Assembly: GCF_001476285.1 (NCBI RefSeq)
Contig: NZ_LDRU01000011.1
Coordinates: 1-51,570, forward strand
Source: Microbacterium testaceum
GTDB taxonomy: Bacteria > Actinomycetota > Actinomycetes > Actinomycetales > Microbacteriaceae
Direction: 5' to 3'
DNA: 51,570 nt
The position numbers and the translations under genes were made by a program. The notes below the pieces were generated by a model. The model did no database searches and was not told the origin of the DNA. It was given only the letters and a program-made list of their open reading frames with translations. Below, in pieces: positions 1-8,381 of this stretch; position 1 is the first letter of the stretch; the number at the start of each line of letters is the position of its first letter.

Positions 1-3
1 TCC

Positions 4-897
4 GTGCTGCTCGCCGTCGGCGAGACGATGGCGATGCTGGCCCCCGCCGACGGCGGGGGAGTGATGGGTGCCGTGGACTTCCTCGTCGACGCGGGCGGCG
101 CGGAGTCGAACGTCGCCGCGCATGCCGCCGCCGGAGGAATGACCGCCCGCTGGTTCAGCAGGCTCGGCGCCGACGCGCTCGGCGATCGGGTGCTGCGGCA
201 GGTCGCCGCGCGCGGTGTCGACACCGCGGGGGTCGTGCGCGACGTCGAGCGCCCGACAGGGCTGTACGTCAAAGACCCCGGCCGCGGTGTGCGGTACTAC
301 CGGCGCGGGTCCGCGGCATCCGCCCTCTCGTCGACGGATGCCGAGGTCCTCGCCCTCGACGACGTCTCCGTGCTGCACGTGTCGGGGATCACGGCGGCCA
401 TCTCGACCTCCGCGCGCGGGTTTCTCTTCGCGGCGATGGCCCGCGCCCGGTCGCGGGGCGTGACGGTGAGCTTCGACGTGAACCACCGGTCGGCGCTCTG
501 GTCGGCGGCCGAGGCTGCCCCCGTGCTCGCCGACCTCGCAGCCCGCGCCGACGTCGTCTTCGTCGGACGCGACGAGGCCGAGACCCTCTGGAAGACACCC
601 CGCGACGTCGACGTCCGCGCCCTGTTCCCCGACGTTCCGGAACTCGTCGTGAAGGACGGCGACATCGGCGCGACCGTGTTCGCGGGCGCCGAGCGCACGT
701 TCGTCCCCGCTCTTCGCGTCGAGGTCCTTGACGCCGTCGGCGCGGGCGACGCCTTCGCCGGCGGGTATCTCGCGGCGCGTGCTCGCGGTGGCGATCCCGC
801 GGCTCGCCTCGCGGCGGGGCACGAGAGGGCGGCCCTGACGCTTCGCACCTACGGCGACTCCCTGGACGACTCCGGGGCGCGCCGAGGCTCCGACTGA
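4..897 (+). CDS. PfkB-family sugar kinase (2-keto-3-deoxygluconate kinase-like), 5' end possibly outside window
   Basis: This is a ribokinase/PfkB-fold kinase that transfers phosphate from ATP to a sugar or sugar acid in the cytoplasm. The N-terminus reads LLAVGETMAML, the usual first strand. An early GGAESNVA motif is the substrate-side signature. The C-terminal DAVGAGDAFAGG motif is PfkB signature 2, with the anion hole and catalytic Asp. At 297 residues it is slightly short for the family (about 310). The GTG at 4 is usable, but the frame is open to base 1, so the real start may lie upstream of the window. The GETM opening resembles KdgK-type kinases, but the substrate cannot be fixed from sequence. 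Its C-terminus converges on the lipoprotein gene, separated by a 15-bp tandem repeat. Confidence 0.85.
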   Translation: MLLAVGETMAMLAPADGGGVMGAVDFLVDAGGAESNVAAHAAAGGMTARWFSRLGADALGDRVLRQVAARGVDTAGVVRDVERPTGLYVKDPGRGVRYYRRGSAASALSSTDAEVLALDDVSVLHVSGITAAISTSARGFLFAAMARARSRGVTVSFDVNHRSALWSAAEAAPVLADLAARADVVFVGRDEAETLWKTPRDVDVRALFPDVPELVVKDGDIGATVFAGAERTFVPALRVEVLDAVGAGDAFAGGYLAARARGGDPAARLAAGHERAALTLRTYGDSLDDSGARRGSD

Positions 898-950
898 GAC
901 GACTTCCGAGCTGACCCGTCTCGACGCGGGCGTCGCCGTGTCCGGTCGCG

Positions 951-1010
951 TTCAGCGGGCCGAGGTCCAGTGGGCCGGGGTCCAGTGGGCCGGGGTCCAG
1001 CGGGCCGGGG
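951..1010. repeat. 15-bp tandem repeat, four units
   Basis: Four consecutive 15-bp units of the form tccagYgggccgggg run from 951 to 1010, followed by a partial unit. They lie between the convergent kinase and lipoprotein genes. No coding role is seen. The array may be length-variable. Confidence 0.8.
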
Positions 1011-1029
1011 TCAGCGGGAGAGCGTCACC

Positions 1030-1611
1030 TCAGGCGAGCGGCGGGCCGATGACGAAGTCGGTCGCGGCTTTCCACGGGGCCAGGATGACGGCGTCGCCCG
1101 TGAAGAGGAACGTCTGGTTGTAACGGCCGTCGATCTTGTACGTCAGGTAGGTGCCGCGCGGGCCTTCCTCGGTGAACCAGGCGCTGTCGGTGGTGAGCTC
1201 AGCGACGAGGGCGTCCCAGTCCGTCCGCGACGCCGGCGACCACGTGTAGTCGTCGCCGGCGGGTGACCCATCGGTGGAGCATCTGGGACCCTGTGCGATC
1301 GCGGGGTAGTCCGGGAGTGTGACGGCCCCCTCGGGGAGAACGACGTCGCGCACCGTCTTCCCGGATGCCGGATCCATGATGTTGTCACACGTCGGCGCCA
1401 CGCGCGCGGAGGCCGGAGCCGTGAGACGCGCATCGGTGGTCGCGCTGACGCTCGGGGTGGGGGTGGCGGCCGCCACGGTCGGCGGGGTGGTCCGAGCCGC
1501 ATCGCCCGAGGGCGTGGCATCCGGAACGCACGCCGTGAGAATCGACAACGTCACCCCGGCGAGCGCGAGGATCACGGGTGCTCGGCGAGTACGCGGCGAG
1601 AGGGAGGGCAC
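1030..1611 (-). CDS. Secreted lipoprotein of unknown function
   Basis: The product is a 193-residue predicted lipoprotein. I chose the GTG at 1611 because it places a signal peptide directly at the N-terminus. A positively charged stretch (PRTRR) is followed by a hydrophobic segment and the lipobox ILTAC with the lipidated Cys at about residue 28. A low-complexity Ala/Thr/Pro linker follows (about residues 35-70). The rest is a globular domain with two further Cys (CDN and RCST), possibly a disulfide, and a WFTEEGPRGTYLTYK segment. The open frame extends upstream, but that part is Arg-rich, non-native-looking sequence. The family resembles short secreted proteins common in Microbacteriaceae. 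I do not recognise a function. Confidence 0.75.
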   Translation of the reverse strand: MPSLSPRTRRAPVILALAGVTLSILTACVPDATPSGDAARTTPPTVAAATPTPSVSATTDARLTAPASARVAPTCDNIMDPASGKTVRDVVLPEGAVTLPDYPAIAQGPRCSTDGSPAGDDYTWSPASRTDWDALVAELTTDSAWFTEEGPRGTYLTYKIDGRYNQTFLFTGDAVILAPWKAATDFVIGPPLA

Positions 1612-1925
1612 GGGTTCACCGTAGCGCGCCGTGCGCCGAGAGCGCCGTCGACCGCACCCCTGCCCGCTCGCGAGGTCCCTGAGCCCGTCGAAGGGACTGA
1701 GACGAGTCGCGAGGCCCCGGGCCGTCCCGCGGACTCCGTCCCCGACACGCCGCCCAGGCCCTGTCCCCGCCCGCGCGCCGCCCACCGACTCCGCCTGACG
1801 GCACACTGCGCGAGCGCGCCATCGCCGCGTTCGTGACAGTTCGCGCACATCCGTGCAAGCCCGCGCCGGGAATCGCGGCGAGGAGGAGGATGGATGCATC
1901 CGCATCGACCCTCCTGAGGAGACCC
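1612..1925. other. Divergent intergenic region with a degenerate palindromic element
   Basis: These 314 bp separate the divergent lipoprotein and alcohol dehydrogenase genes. No gene is supported. The region holds a degraded copy of the 80-bp palindromic element (listed separately) and presumably both promoters. I could not identify a convincing -35/-10 pair. Confidence 0.6.
1722..1801. repeat. Dispersed palindromic element, degenerate copy
   Basis: An 80-bp copy of the element that also occurs at 13337-13416 and, five times, in the 3042-3722 array. The 31-base left arm starts CCGTC, contains GCGGA and ends CCGACACGCCG. The right end retains GACTCCGCCTGACGG, but the inner part of the right arm has decayed. 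Length and arm positions match the other copies. Confidence 0.7.
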
Positions 1926-2972
1926 ATGCACGTCAACGCCTACGCGGCGTCGTCCGCGACCTCGCCCCTCGAGCCCACGACCATCGAGCGTCGTGACGTC
2001 GGCCCGAAGGACGTCCTCATCGACATCGCCTACGCCGGCATCTGCCACTCCGACATCCACACCATCCGCGGCGAGTGGGGCGACGTGCCCTACCCCCTGA
2101 CCGTCGGCCACGAGATCGTCGGCACGGTCGCCGAGGTCGGCTCCGAGGTGACCTCGCACAAGGTCGGCGATCGCGTCGGCGTCGGCTGCATGGTCAATTC
2201 GTGCCGCGAGTGCGACAACTGCCTCGCGGGCGAGGAGCAGTACTGCGAGAAGGGCAACATCGGCACCTACGCCGGTAAGGACGTCGACGGCACCATCACG
2301 CAGGGCGGCTACAGCGAGAGAATCGTCGTCGACGAGCACTTCGTGCTGCGCGTGCCCGAGTCGATCCCCTACGAGAAGGCCGCTCCGCTGCTCTGCGCCG
2401 GCATCACGACGTACTCGCCGCTGAACCACTGGAACGCCGGCCCCGGCAAGAAGGTCGCGGTCGTGGGTCTCGGCGGACTCGGCCACATGGCCGTCAAGAT
2501 CGCCCACGCCATGGGTGCCGAGGTCACGGTGCTGTCGCAGACGCTCAGCAAGAAGGACGACGGCCTGAAGATGGGCGCCGACCACTACTACGCCACGAAG
2601 GACGACGAGACGTTCGAGAAGCTCAAGAAGAGCTTCGACCTCATCATCAACACGGTCAGCGCCCCGCTCGAGCTGCGGAAGTACCTCGGCCTGCTCACGC
2701 TCAACGGCACGATGGTGAACGTCGGCGCCCCGCCGGAGCCCCTGCCCATCCAGGTCTTCACGCTGTTCACCAACCGCCGTTCGTTCGCCGGTTCGTCGAT
2801 CGGCGGCATCCGCGAGACCCAGGAGATGCTCGACTTCTGCGCCGAGCACGGCATCGCGCCCGAGACCGAGCTCATCTCGGCCGACCAGATCAACGAAGCC
2901 TACGAGCGCGTGCTCAACAGCGACGTGCGCTACCGCTTCGTCATCGACGCGAAGACCTTCGCCCCCGCCTGA
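1926..2972 (+). CDS. Zinc-dependent NAD(P) alcohol dehydrogenase (YahK/cinnamyl-alcohol type)
   Basis: This is a medium-chain alcohol/aldehyde reductase of 348 residues that interconverts alcohols and aldehydes with NAD(P)H. The start ATG at 1926 is preceded by a GAGGAG ribosome-binding site 5 bases upstream. Catalytic zinc ligands are visible in GICHSD (Cys40-His41) and the GHE motif (residues 61-63). The structural zinc site is Cys93, Cys96, Cys99 and Cys107. The Rossmann glycine motif GLGGLG follows at about residue 177. The [15 protein letters not shown] opening and absence of a FrmA-like insertion place it with YahK/AdhC-type enzymes active on bulky or aromatic aldehydes. It could serve the aromatic pathway further downstream, but nothing in the sequence links them. 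It is monocistronic and ends in a strong hairpin. Confidence 0.93.
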   Translation: MHVNAYAASSATSPLEPTTIERRDVGPKDVLIDIAYAGICHSDIHTIRGEWGDVPYPLTVGHEIVGTVAEVGSEVTSHKVGDRVGVGCMVNSCRECDNCLAGEEQYCEKGNIGTYAGKDVDGTITQGGYSERIVVDEHFVLRVPESIPYEKAAPLLCAGITTYSPLNHWNAGPGKKVAVVGLGGLGHMAVKIAHAMGAEVTVLSQTLSKKDDGLKMGADHYYATKDDETFEKLKKSFDLIINTVSAPLELRKYLGLLTLNGTMVNVGAPPEPLPIQVFTLFTNRRSFAGSSIGGIRETQEMLDFCAEHGIAPETELISADQINEAYERVLNSDVRYRFVIDAKTFAPA

Positions 2973-2983
2973 CCCCGGCTCCG

Positions 2984-3029
2984 GATGCCACGGCCCCGAC
3001 ATTCCCTAGAGCGTCGGGGCCGCGGCGTC
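2984..3029 (+). terminator. Hairpin terminator after the alcohol dehydrogenase
   Basis: The core stem CGGCCCCGAC (2991-3000) pairs with GTCGGGGCCG (3013-3022). Pairing extends outward through GGATGCC on the left and GGCGTCC on the right, giving about 18 bp with two mismatches. There is no T-run, as is common in high-GC actinobacteria. Related but degraded stems recur in the spacers of the adjacent array. Confidence 0.7.
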
Positions 3030-3041
3030 CCTCGCCCTGTG

Positions 3042-3722
3042 CCGTCGTGCGGAGTTCGTGCCCGACACGCCGTGACCCGTGCCGCGGGCACCGGCGTGTC
3101 TCTCTCGGGTTCCGCCTGACGGCTCGCGGTTCCGGATGCCGTGGCCTCGACGTTTCCGGGTCGCCGGGGCCGCGGCATCCCTGTCCCCGTGCCGTCGTGC
3201 GGAGTTCGTGCCCGACACGCCGTGACCCGTGCCGCGGGCACCGGCGTGTCTCTCTCGGATTCCGCCTGAGGGCTCGCGGTTCCGGATGCCGTGGCCTCGA
3301 CGTTTTCGGGTCGTCGGGTCCGCGGCATCCCTGTCCCCGTGCCGTCGTGCGGAGTTCGTGCCCGACACGCCGTGACCCGTGCCGCGGCGACCGGCGTGTC
3401 TCTCTCGGATTCCGCCTGAGGGCTCGCGGTTCCGGATGCCGTGGCCTCGACGTTTTCGGGTCGTCGGGTCCGCGGCATCCCTGTCCCTGTGCCGTCGTGC
3501 GGAGTTCGTGGGCGACACGCCGTGTGCCGGGCCGCGGCCATCGGCGTGTCTCTCTCGGGTTCCGCCTGAGGGCTCGCGGTTCCGGATGCCGTGGCCTCGA
3601 CGTTTTCGGGTCGCCGGGGCGGCGGCATCCCTGTCCCTGTGCCGTCGTGCGGAGTTCGTGGGCGACACGCCGTGTGCCGGGCCGCGGCCATCGGCGTGTC
3701 TCTCTCGGGTTCCGCCTGACGG
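3042..3722. repeat. Five-copy 150-bp tandem array of a palindromic element
   Basis: Five near-identical units are spaced exactly 150 bp apart; gccgtcgtgcggagttcgtg ends at 3060, 3210, 3360, 3510 and 3660. Each unit has an 81-bp imperfect palindrome (3042-3122, 3192-3272, 3342-3422, 3492-3572, 3642-3722). The 31-base arms share CCGTC, GCGGA and GACACGCCG blocks. A 69-bp spacer resembles the adjacent adh terminator. Because 150 is divisible by three, all frames stay open and create long spurious reading frames. The array lies between convergent adh and pgm. Confidence 0.92.
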
Positions 3723-3760
3723 CCCGCGCCCGGCCCGCGCCCCGCCCCACCCTACGCGCC

Positions 3761-3794
3761 AAAGCGGCGCCGCCCCGCAGGGCGACGCCGCTTT
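3761..3794 (-). terminator. Hairpin terminator for pgm
   Basis: AAAGCGGCG pairs with CGCCGCTTT around a GC-rich inner stem, 12 bases past the pgm stop. The symmetric A and T tails make it potentially bidirectional. Confidence 0.8.
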
Positions 3795-3805
3795 CGACGA
3801 GAGCG

Positions 3806-5452
3806 TTACGCCTGACCGAGCGCTGCCGACACGACCGCCCGCGCCTCTTCCTGCACCTCGCGGAGGTGCTCCTCGCCGCGGAGCGACTCGGCGTACAGCT
3901 TGTAGACATCTTCGGTGCCGGAGGGGCGGGCGGCGAACCACGCGGACTCGGTCTGCACCTTGAGGCCGCCGATCGCGGCGCCGTTGCCGGGCGCGTGCGA
4001 GAGCTTCGCGGTGATCGGCTCACCCGCGAGTTCGGTGGCGGTCACGGCATCCGGCGACAGCTTCGACAGCGCCGACTTCTGCGCGGGCGACGCGGGGGCG
4101 TCGACGCGCTGGTAGGCCGAGGCGCCGAACTCGGCCTCGAGCTCGGCGTACCGCTGCGACGGCGTCTTGCCGGTGACCGCGAGGATTTCGGCGGCGAGCA
4201 GGCAGAGCAGGATGCCGTCCTTGTCGGTGGTCCAGACGGTGCCGTCCTTGCGCAGGAACGACGCTCCGGCCGACTCCTCACCGCCGAAGGCGACGGAGCC
4301 GTCGAGCAACCCGGGGACGAACCACTTGAAGCCGACGGGAACCTCGAGCAACTGCCGCCCGAGCGACGCTGCCACCCGGTCGATGATCATCGACGACACG
4401 AGGGTCTTGCCCACGGCGGCGTCGGCGGGCCAGTTCGGACGGTGCGAGAACAGGTAGTCGATCGCGACCGCGAGGTAGTGGTTGGGGTTGATCAGCCCCG
4501 CGTCGGGGGTGACGATGCCGTGGCGGTCGGCGTCCGCGTCGTTACCGGTGAGGATGTCGTACTCGTCACGCGCGGCGACGAGCGACGCCATGGCCGACGG
4601 CGACGAGGGATCCATGCGGATCTTCTCGTCCCAGTCCAACGTCATGAACTTCCACGTCGGGTCGACCTCGGGGTTCACGACGGTGAGGTCGAGGCCGTAC
4701 ACCTCGGCGATGAGCGCCCAGTACTCGACCGACGCTCCGCCGAGCGGGTCGGCGCCGATGCGGACTCCGGCGCTCTTGATCGCGTCGACGTCGATGATGG
4801 ATGCCAGATCCCGCACGTACGCGTCGCGGAAGTCGTACTGGCCCAGGCCGTCGAGGTCGATGTCGGCGTGACGGGTGCGCTTCACGCCCTCGAGACCCGC
4901 GGCGATGAGCTCGTTCGCGCGGTCGGCGATCCAGCCGGTCGCGTCGGTGTCGGCGGGGCCGCCGTGCGGGGGGTTGTACTTGAAGCCGCCGTCGCGCGGA
5001 GGGTTGTGCGACGGGGTGACGACGATGCCGTCGGAACGGCCCGGATCGTCGAGAGCGCGGCCGCGGTTGTAGGTGAGGATCGCGTGGCTGAGTGCGGGGG
5101 TCGGCACCCACGAGTCGCGCGAGTCGACGCGCACGTCGACGCCGTTCGCGACGAGAACCTCGATCGCGCTGCGCTCGGCGGGCAGCGACAGGCCGTGCGT
5201 GTCACGCCCGAGGAACAGCGGTCCGGTGATGCCCTGCGCCGCGCGGTAGTCGACGATCGCCTGGGTCGTGGCGAGGATGTGGTCCTCGTTGAAGCTCGTG
5301 CTCAGCGACGATCCGCGGTGACCACTGGTGCCGAACGCAACGCGCTGCTCCGGGACCGTGGCATCCGGTCTGCGGTCGTAGTACGCCGCGATCAGTTCGT
5401 CGATGTCGATGAGATCGGATGCCTCTGCGGGCTGCCCTGCGCGACTGCTCAT
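3806..5452 (-). CDS. pgm: Phosphoglucomutase, alpha-D-glucose-phosphate-specific
   Basis: The enzyme interconverts glucose 1-phosphate and glucose 6-phosphate, feeding UDP-glucose, glycogen and surface polysaccharide synthesis. The 548-residue product matches the E. coli Pgm length. Visible signatures are GTSGHRG (residues 41-47), the phosphoserine loop TPSHNPP (146-152, Ser148), and the metal-binding DADADR loop (305-310). The C-terminal RPSGTE phosphate-binding motif is also present. I chose ATG 5452 over the longer frame because the upstream 18 codons look non-coding and a CAGACT box lies 6 bases before this ATG. It is divergent from the response regulator. Glucose 1-phosphate supply fits the polysaccharide synthase genes in this window, though pgm is a general housekeeping gene. 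Confidence 0.95.
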   Translation of the reverse strand: MSSRAGQPAEASDLIDIDELIAAYYDRRPDATVPEQRVAFGTSGHRGSSLSTSFNEDHILATTQAIVDYRAAQGITGPLFLGRDTHGLSLPAERSAIEVLVANGVDVRVDSRDSWVPTPALSHAILTYNRGRALDDPGRSDGIVVTPSHNPPRDGGFKYNPPHGGPADTDATGWIADRANELIAAGLEGVKRTRHADIDLDGLGQYDFRDAYVRDLASIIDVDAIKSAGVRIGADPLGGASVEYWALIAEVYGLDLTVVNPEVDPTWKFMTLDWDEKIRMDPSSPSAMASLVAARDEYDILTGNDADADRHGIVTPDAGLINPNHYLAVAIDYLFSHRPNWPADAAVGKTLVSSMIIDRVAASLGRQLLEVPVGFKWFVPGLLDGSVAFGGEESAGASFLRKDGTVWTTDKDGILLCLLAAEILAVTGKTPSQRYAELEAEFGASAYQRVDAPASPAQKSALSKLSPDAVTATELAGEPITAKLSHAPGNGAAIGGLKVQTESAWFAARPSGTEDVYKLYAESLRGEEHLREVQEEARAVVSAALGQA

Positions 5453-5553
5453 GCGCCCAGTCTGCCCGCTGTATCCGACATGCGCACACGCGACGACACA
5501 ATCCAAGGGAATCCGTTGTCGAAATGCTTTTCACCCCATGCACGCGAATACGT

Positions 5554-5559
5554 CATACT
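5554..5559 (+). promoter_or_regulatory. Putative -10 box, leaderless start of response regulator
   Basis: CATACT ends 7 bases before the ATG at 5567, and no Shine-Dalgarno sequence is visible. No good -35 is seen. Confidence 0.4.
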
Positions 5560-5566
5560 CATCGCC

Positions 5567-6220
5567 ATGGGTGCCGGGACTGACGCGCGCGTGGCGATCG
5601 TCGACGATCACGAACTCGTCGCCCTCGCGGTCCGGAACCTCCTCGCGGATGCCGAGGGCCTGACGTTCGCACGGCACGCCGGCACCGTGAAGGCGCTGAC
5701 CTCCCGTGCCCTCGACGCCGACCTGGTGCTCCTCGACCTGAGCCTGCGGGACGGCTCCACCCCGGACGAGAACGTCGCATCCTTGCGCAGGTGGGGCGCG
5801 CACGTTCTCGTGCTGACGTCGGGTGAGGACCCTTTCCTCGTGCGCGCCGCGTCACGGGCCGATGTCGCCGGGATCGTGCGCAAATCCGCCCCTCCGGCCG
5901 CCCTGCTCGAGGCCATCGCCGCGGCCGTCGCGGGCGAGCACGTCGCGACGACCGAGTGGGCCTCGGCCGTCGATGCCGATCCGCTGCTGCAGGGCGCGCC
6001 CCTGACCGAGCGTGAGCGCGAGGTGCTCGGCCTCTACGCGTCCGGCCTCGGCGCGCGAGAGGTGGCGGCCCAGCTCTTCATCTCCGAGAACACCGTGAAC
6101 GATCACCTGCGACGCATCCGGGCGGTCTACCAGTTGCTCGGACGGCCGGCGGCATCCAAGGTCGAGCTCTATCAGCGCGGCATCGAAGACGGGTTCGTGC
6201 CGGGCCCGCGCCGTGTCTGA
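5567..6220 (+). CDS. LuxR/NarL-family response regulator
   Basis: This cytoplasmic DNA-binding regulator has 217 residues. The N-terminal receiver domain shows the acidic pair Asp13-Asp14 (IVDDHE), the phospho-acceptor Asp57 (VLLDLS) and the conserved Lys in IVRKSAP. The C-terminal LuxR helix-turn-helix starts at LTEREREVLGLYASG and contains EVAAQLFISENTVNDHLRRI. It overlaps the kinase gene by 8 bases, so the two form a two-component pair. Target genes are not evident. The polysaccharide genes just downstream on the opposite strand are possible by proximity only. The ATG at 5567 gives a standard receiver start; a longer in-frame extension to 3047 runs through the pgm antisense and the repeat array and is not real. 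Confidence 0.92.
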   Translation: MGAGTDARVAIVDDHELVALAVRNLLADAEGLTFARHAGTVKALTSRALDADLVLLDLSLRDGSTPDENVASLRRWGAHVLVLTSGEDPFLVRAASRADVAGIVRKSAPPAALLEAIAAAVAGEHVATTEWASAVDADPLLQGAPLTEREREVLGLYASGLGAREVAAQLFISENTVNDHLRRIRAVYQLLGRPAASKVELYQRGIEDGFVPGPRRV

Positions 6221-8381
6221 CGAGCGGTCGGGGCTGCGCGCCGCCCGCCTCGTCGTCATCCGGGCGTCGGCGTTCCTGATCGTCGTCGTCGCGGTCGTCA
6301 ACGCGGGGTTCCTCAGCCAGGGCGAGCAACAGGGATTCCCCCTCTGGTACAACGCGCTCGGGACGAGCGCGGGCGCGATCACGCTCTTCGTCGGGCTCAT
6401 CGCGCCGCTGCTCCCGGCGCCCGCCCTGCGCACCGGAGCCGCTGTGGCGCTGGCGACGTACCTGATCTTCGTCGCCCTGTTCCCACTCGCCGCGAACGTC
6501 GGCCATGTGGAGCGGATGCCATGGCTCCTGACCGCGTCCAGTGCCGCCGTCGCGGCCGCTCTCGTCGCGGGAGGGGTCCGGTGGGGCTGGGCGACCGTGC
6601 TCTTCGGGGCGACGGCGGGGGTGTTCTATCGCCTGGGGTTCGGCGGCTTCGATGTCGATGGGGTCATCAACGACGCGCACGCAGTGCTCACCGCCTCGGT
6701 CATCTGCGTCCTCGGCGGGTACGTCCTCTCGGTCGGTGCCGGCCTCGACCAGGCAGCGGCCGCCCGACGGGAGGCCGGCTCACGCGAGTACGCCGAGCGC
6801 GGTCGACTCGCGGCGCGCACACGCACGGCGGCGCTCGTGCACGACGAAGCCCTCGCGACGCTCGCGCTGGCGGCGTCTCCGCTGCCGGTGCCCACGGATC
6901 GACTGGCCGCACAGGCACGGCGCGCGGTCGACATGCTCACGCGTCTCGTCGATGACGACGCCGGTGGCGTGGTGCCCCTCGAGGCCGCTCTCTCCTCCGA
7001 GGCCCGCGCCTTCGGCGCCGAGTACACCCCTCCCACGTCGAGTGTGCCGCCGCTGCCGCCGGCGGCGCGGGAGGCGATTCTCGGCGCCGCCCGCCAGGCC
7101 CTCGACAACGCCCGACGTCACGCTTCCGGGGCATCGCGCTCGATGACCGTGCGCGTGAGCGGCGGGGCCGTCGACGTCGAGATTGCCGACACCGGCGAGG
7201 GGTTCGACCCGACGCGCATCGCCGACGATCGTCTCGGTGTGCGTCAGAGCATCGTGGGTCGGATGGCGCGCATCCCGGGCGGCGCTGCACGCGTCGAATC
7301 GGCGCCCGGGCAGGGGACGCGTGTCGTCCTGTCGTACGTCCCGGAGGACGCCGTCGAAGTCGCCGTGCCCGGCGATCGGCGGTCTCTGCGGCGCGGAGCC
7401 GCCTTCATCGGGGCCGGCTTCGTCGTCGTACAGGTGGCGTGCGCCATCGTCATGGTGGTCGCCGACCCGTCGTCGTGGCCGCGCCAGCTCGCGATCCTCC
7501 TCGTCGTCGTCATCGCGGCGGAAGCGCTGCGACGGTCTCCGGGACTCGTACCCGGCCTGGGGCGGACGGCCGTCGTCGTCGCGGCCGCTGTGCTCGGTGC
7601 GGTCATCACCGTCGTCGCCGCTCCCACCACGTACGGCGATCTCTGGCCCGTCGTGGCTCTCGCGTTCCTTCTCGTCGGGCTCGCGATCCGGGGGAGATAT
7701 GCGACCGCCCTCGTGGCCGGAGCGGTCGTGATCGCCATCGTGATCGCCGGTGGGCTGGTCGACGGTGCCTCCCTCGGTCAGATCCTCGCGCTGACGACCC
7801 GCCCCGCCCTCATCGTCGTCATCGCGACGGTGATGCTGCTGGTCGTCCGACGGATGCAACGGCGCATCGCCGCGCTCCATCACCAGGCCGTGACGGCGGC
7901 GGAGCAGGAGAGCTGGTCGCGCGGTGCGCGCGCCGAGTTGCGGGAGCGCACCGACGATCTCGCGCGCACCGTGGTCCCGTTACTCTCGCGCATCGGCGAG
8001 GGGCACCCGGTGTCCGACGCCGACCGGCGGGAGTACGCCGCGCTCGAAGGAGCCCTGCGCGACGGCCTGCGCGCGGGCGCTCTGTCTCGCGAGCCTCTGC
8101 GCGGAGCGGTCGCGGCGGCGCGCGGTCGCGGCGTCGACGTGGTCCTGCTCGACGACAGCGACCAGAGCCTGTCGGACACCGACATCCGCGCCGTGACGAC
8201 CTGGATGGTCGACGCGGTGGCCCAGGCGCAGCGGAGTGTCGTCGGTCGGCTCCTTCCGCCGGGAAGACAGACGGTGGCGAGCGTCACGATCGACGGACGG
8301 CCGCTCCTCTTCGAGGATGCCGCTCACGGGGCCGCTGAGGGCGCCGCTCAGGGCTCGGTCACGAGCTTCCAGGGCGAGTAG
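6213..8381 (+). CDS. Membrane sensor histidine kinase with kinase core between two membrane domains
   Basis: The product is a 722-residue sensor kinase partnered with the upstream regulator (GTG start inside that gene). Residues about 12-178 hold five or so membrane helices. The dimerisation region carries LVHDEALATL with the likely phospho-acceptor His210. The HATPase follows with an N-box ALDNARRHA (296-304) and ADTGEGF (325-331). Unusually, a second block of hydrophobic helices runs from about 395 to 555 (containing RQLAILLVVVIAAEALRR and IVVIATVMLLVV). A soluble tail of about 165 residues follows; it has no motif I recognise. The last 34 bases overlap the 3' end of the convergent GH18 gene. 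Confidence 0.87.
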   Translation: MSDERSGLRAARLVVIRASAFLIVVVAVVNAGFLSQGEQQGFPLWYNALGTSAGAITLFVGLIAPLLPAPALRTGAAVALATYLIFVALFPLAANVGHVERMPWLLTASSAAVAAALVAGGVRWGWATVLFGATAGVFYRLGFGGFDVDGVINDAHAVLTASVICVLGGYVLSVGAGLDQAAAARREAGSREYAERGRLAARTRTAALVHDEALATLALAASPLPVPTDRLAAQARRAVDMLTRLVDDDAGGVVPLEAALSSEARAFGAEYTPPTSSVPPLPPAAREAILGAARQALDNARRHASGASRSMTVRVSGGAVDVEIADTGEGFDPTRIADDRLGVRQSIVGRMARIPGGAARVESAPGQGTRVVLSYVPEDAVEVAVPGDRRSLRRGAAFIGAGFVVVQVACAIVMVVADPSSWPRQLAILLVVVIAAEALRRSPGLVPGLGRTAVVVAAAVLGAVITVVAAPTTYGDLWPVVALAFLLVGLAIRGRYATALVAGAVVIAIVIAGGLVDGASLGQILALTTRPALIVVIATVMLLVVRRMQRRIAALHHQAVTAAEQESWSRGARAELRERTDDLARTVVPLLSRIGEGHPVSDADRREYAALEGALRDGLRAGALSREPLRGAVAAARGRGVDVVLLDDSDQSLSDTDIRAVTTWMVDAVAQAQRSVVGRLLPPGRQTVASVTIDGRPLLFEDAAHGAAEGAAQGSVTSFQGE

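Noticed and set aside
1572..3002. 476-codon minus-strand frame antisense to the alcohol dehydrogenase
   Set aside because: It is a typical high-GC antisense shadow with Val/Asp/Arg-rich composition and no recognisable domain.
3042..3722. CRISPR array
   Set aside because: Units are 150 bp and the spacers are near-identical to each other. No cas genes are nearby.
2930..4023. Minus-strand reading frames of 250-360 codons encoding repeated peptides over the 150-bp array
   Set aside because: The peptide repeats only reflect the DNA repeats. Three different frames are open equally, composition is Arg/Pro-rich, and no start signal is seen.
3047..5566. Very long plus-strand open frame running through the repeat array and pgm antisense into the response regulator
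   Set aside because: It is opposite a clear pgm gene and the array keeps frames open because 150 is divisible by three. Only the part from 5567 shows protein-family features.
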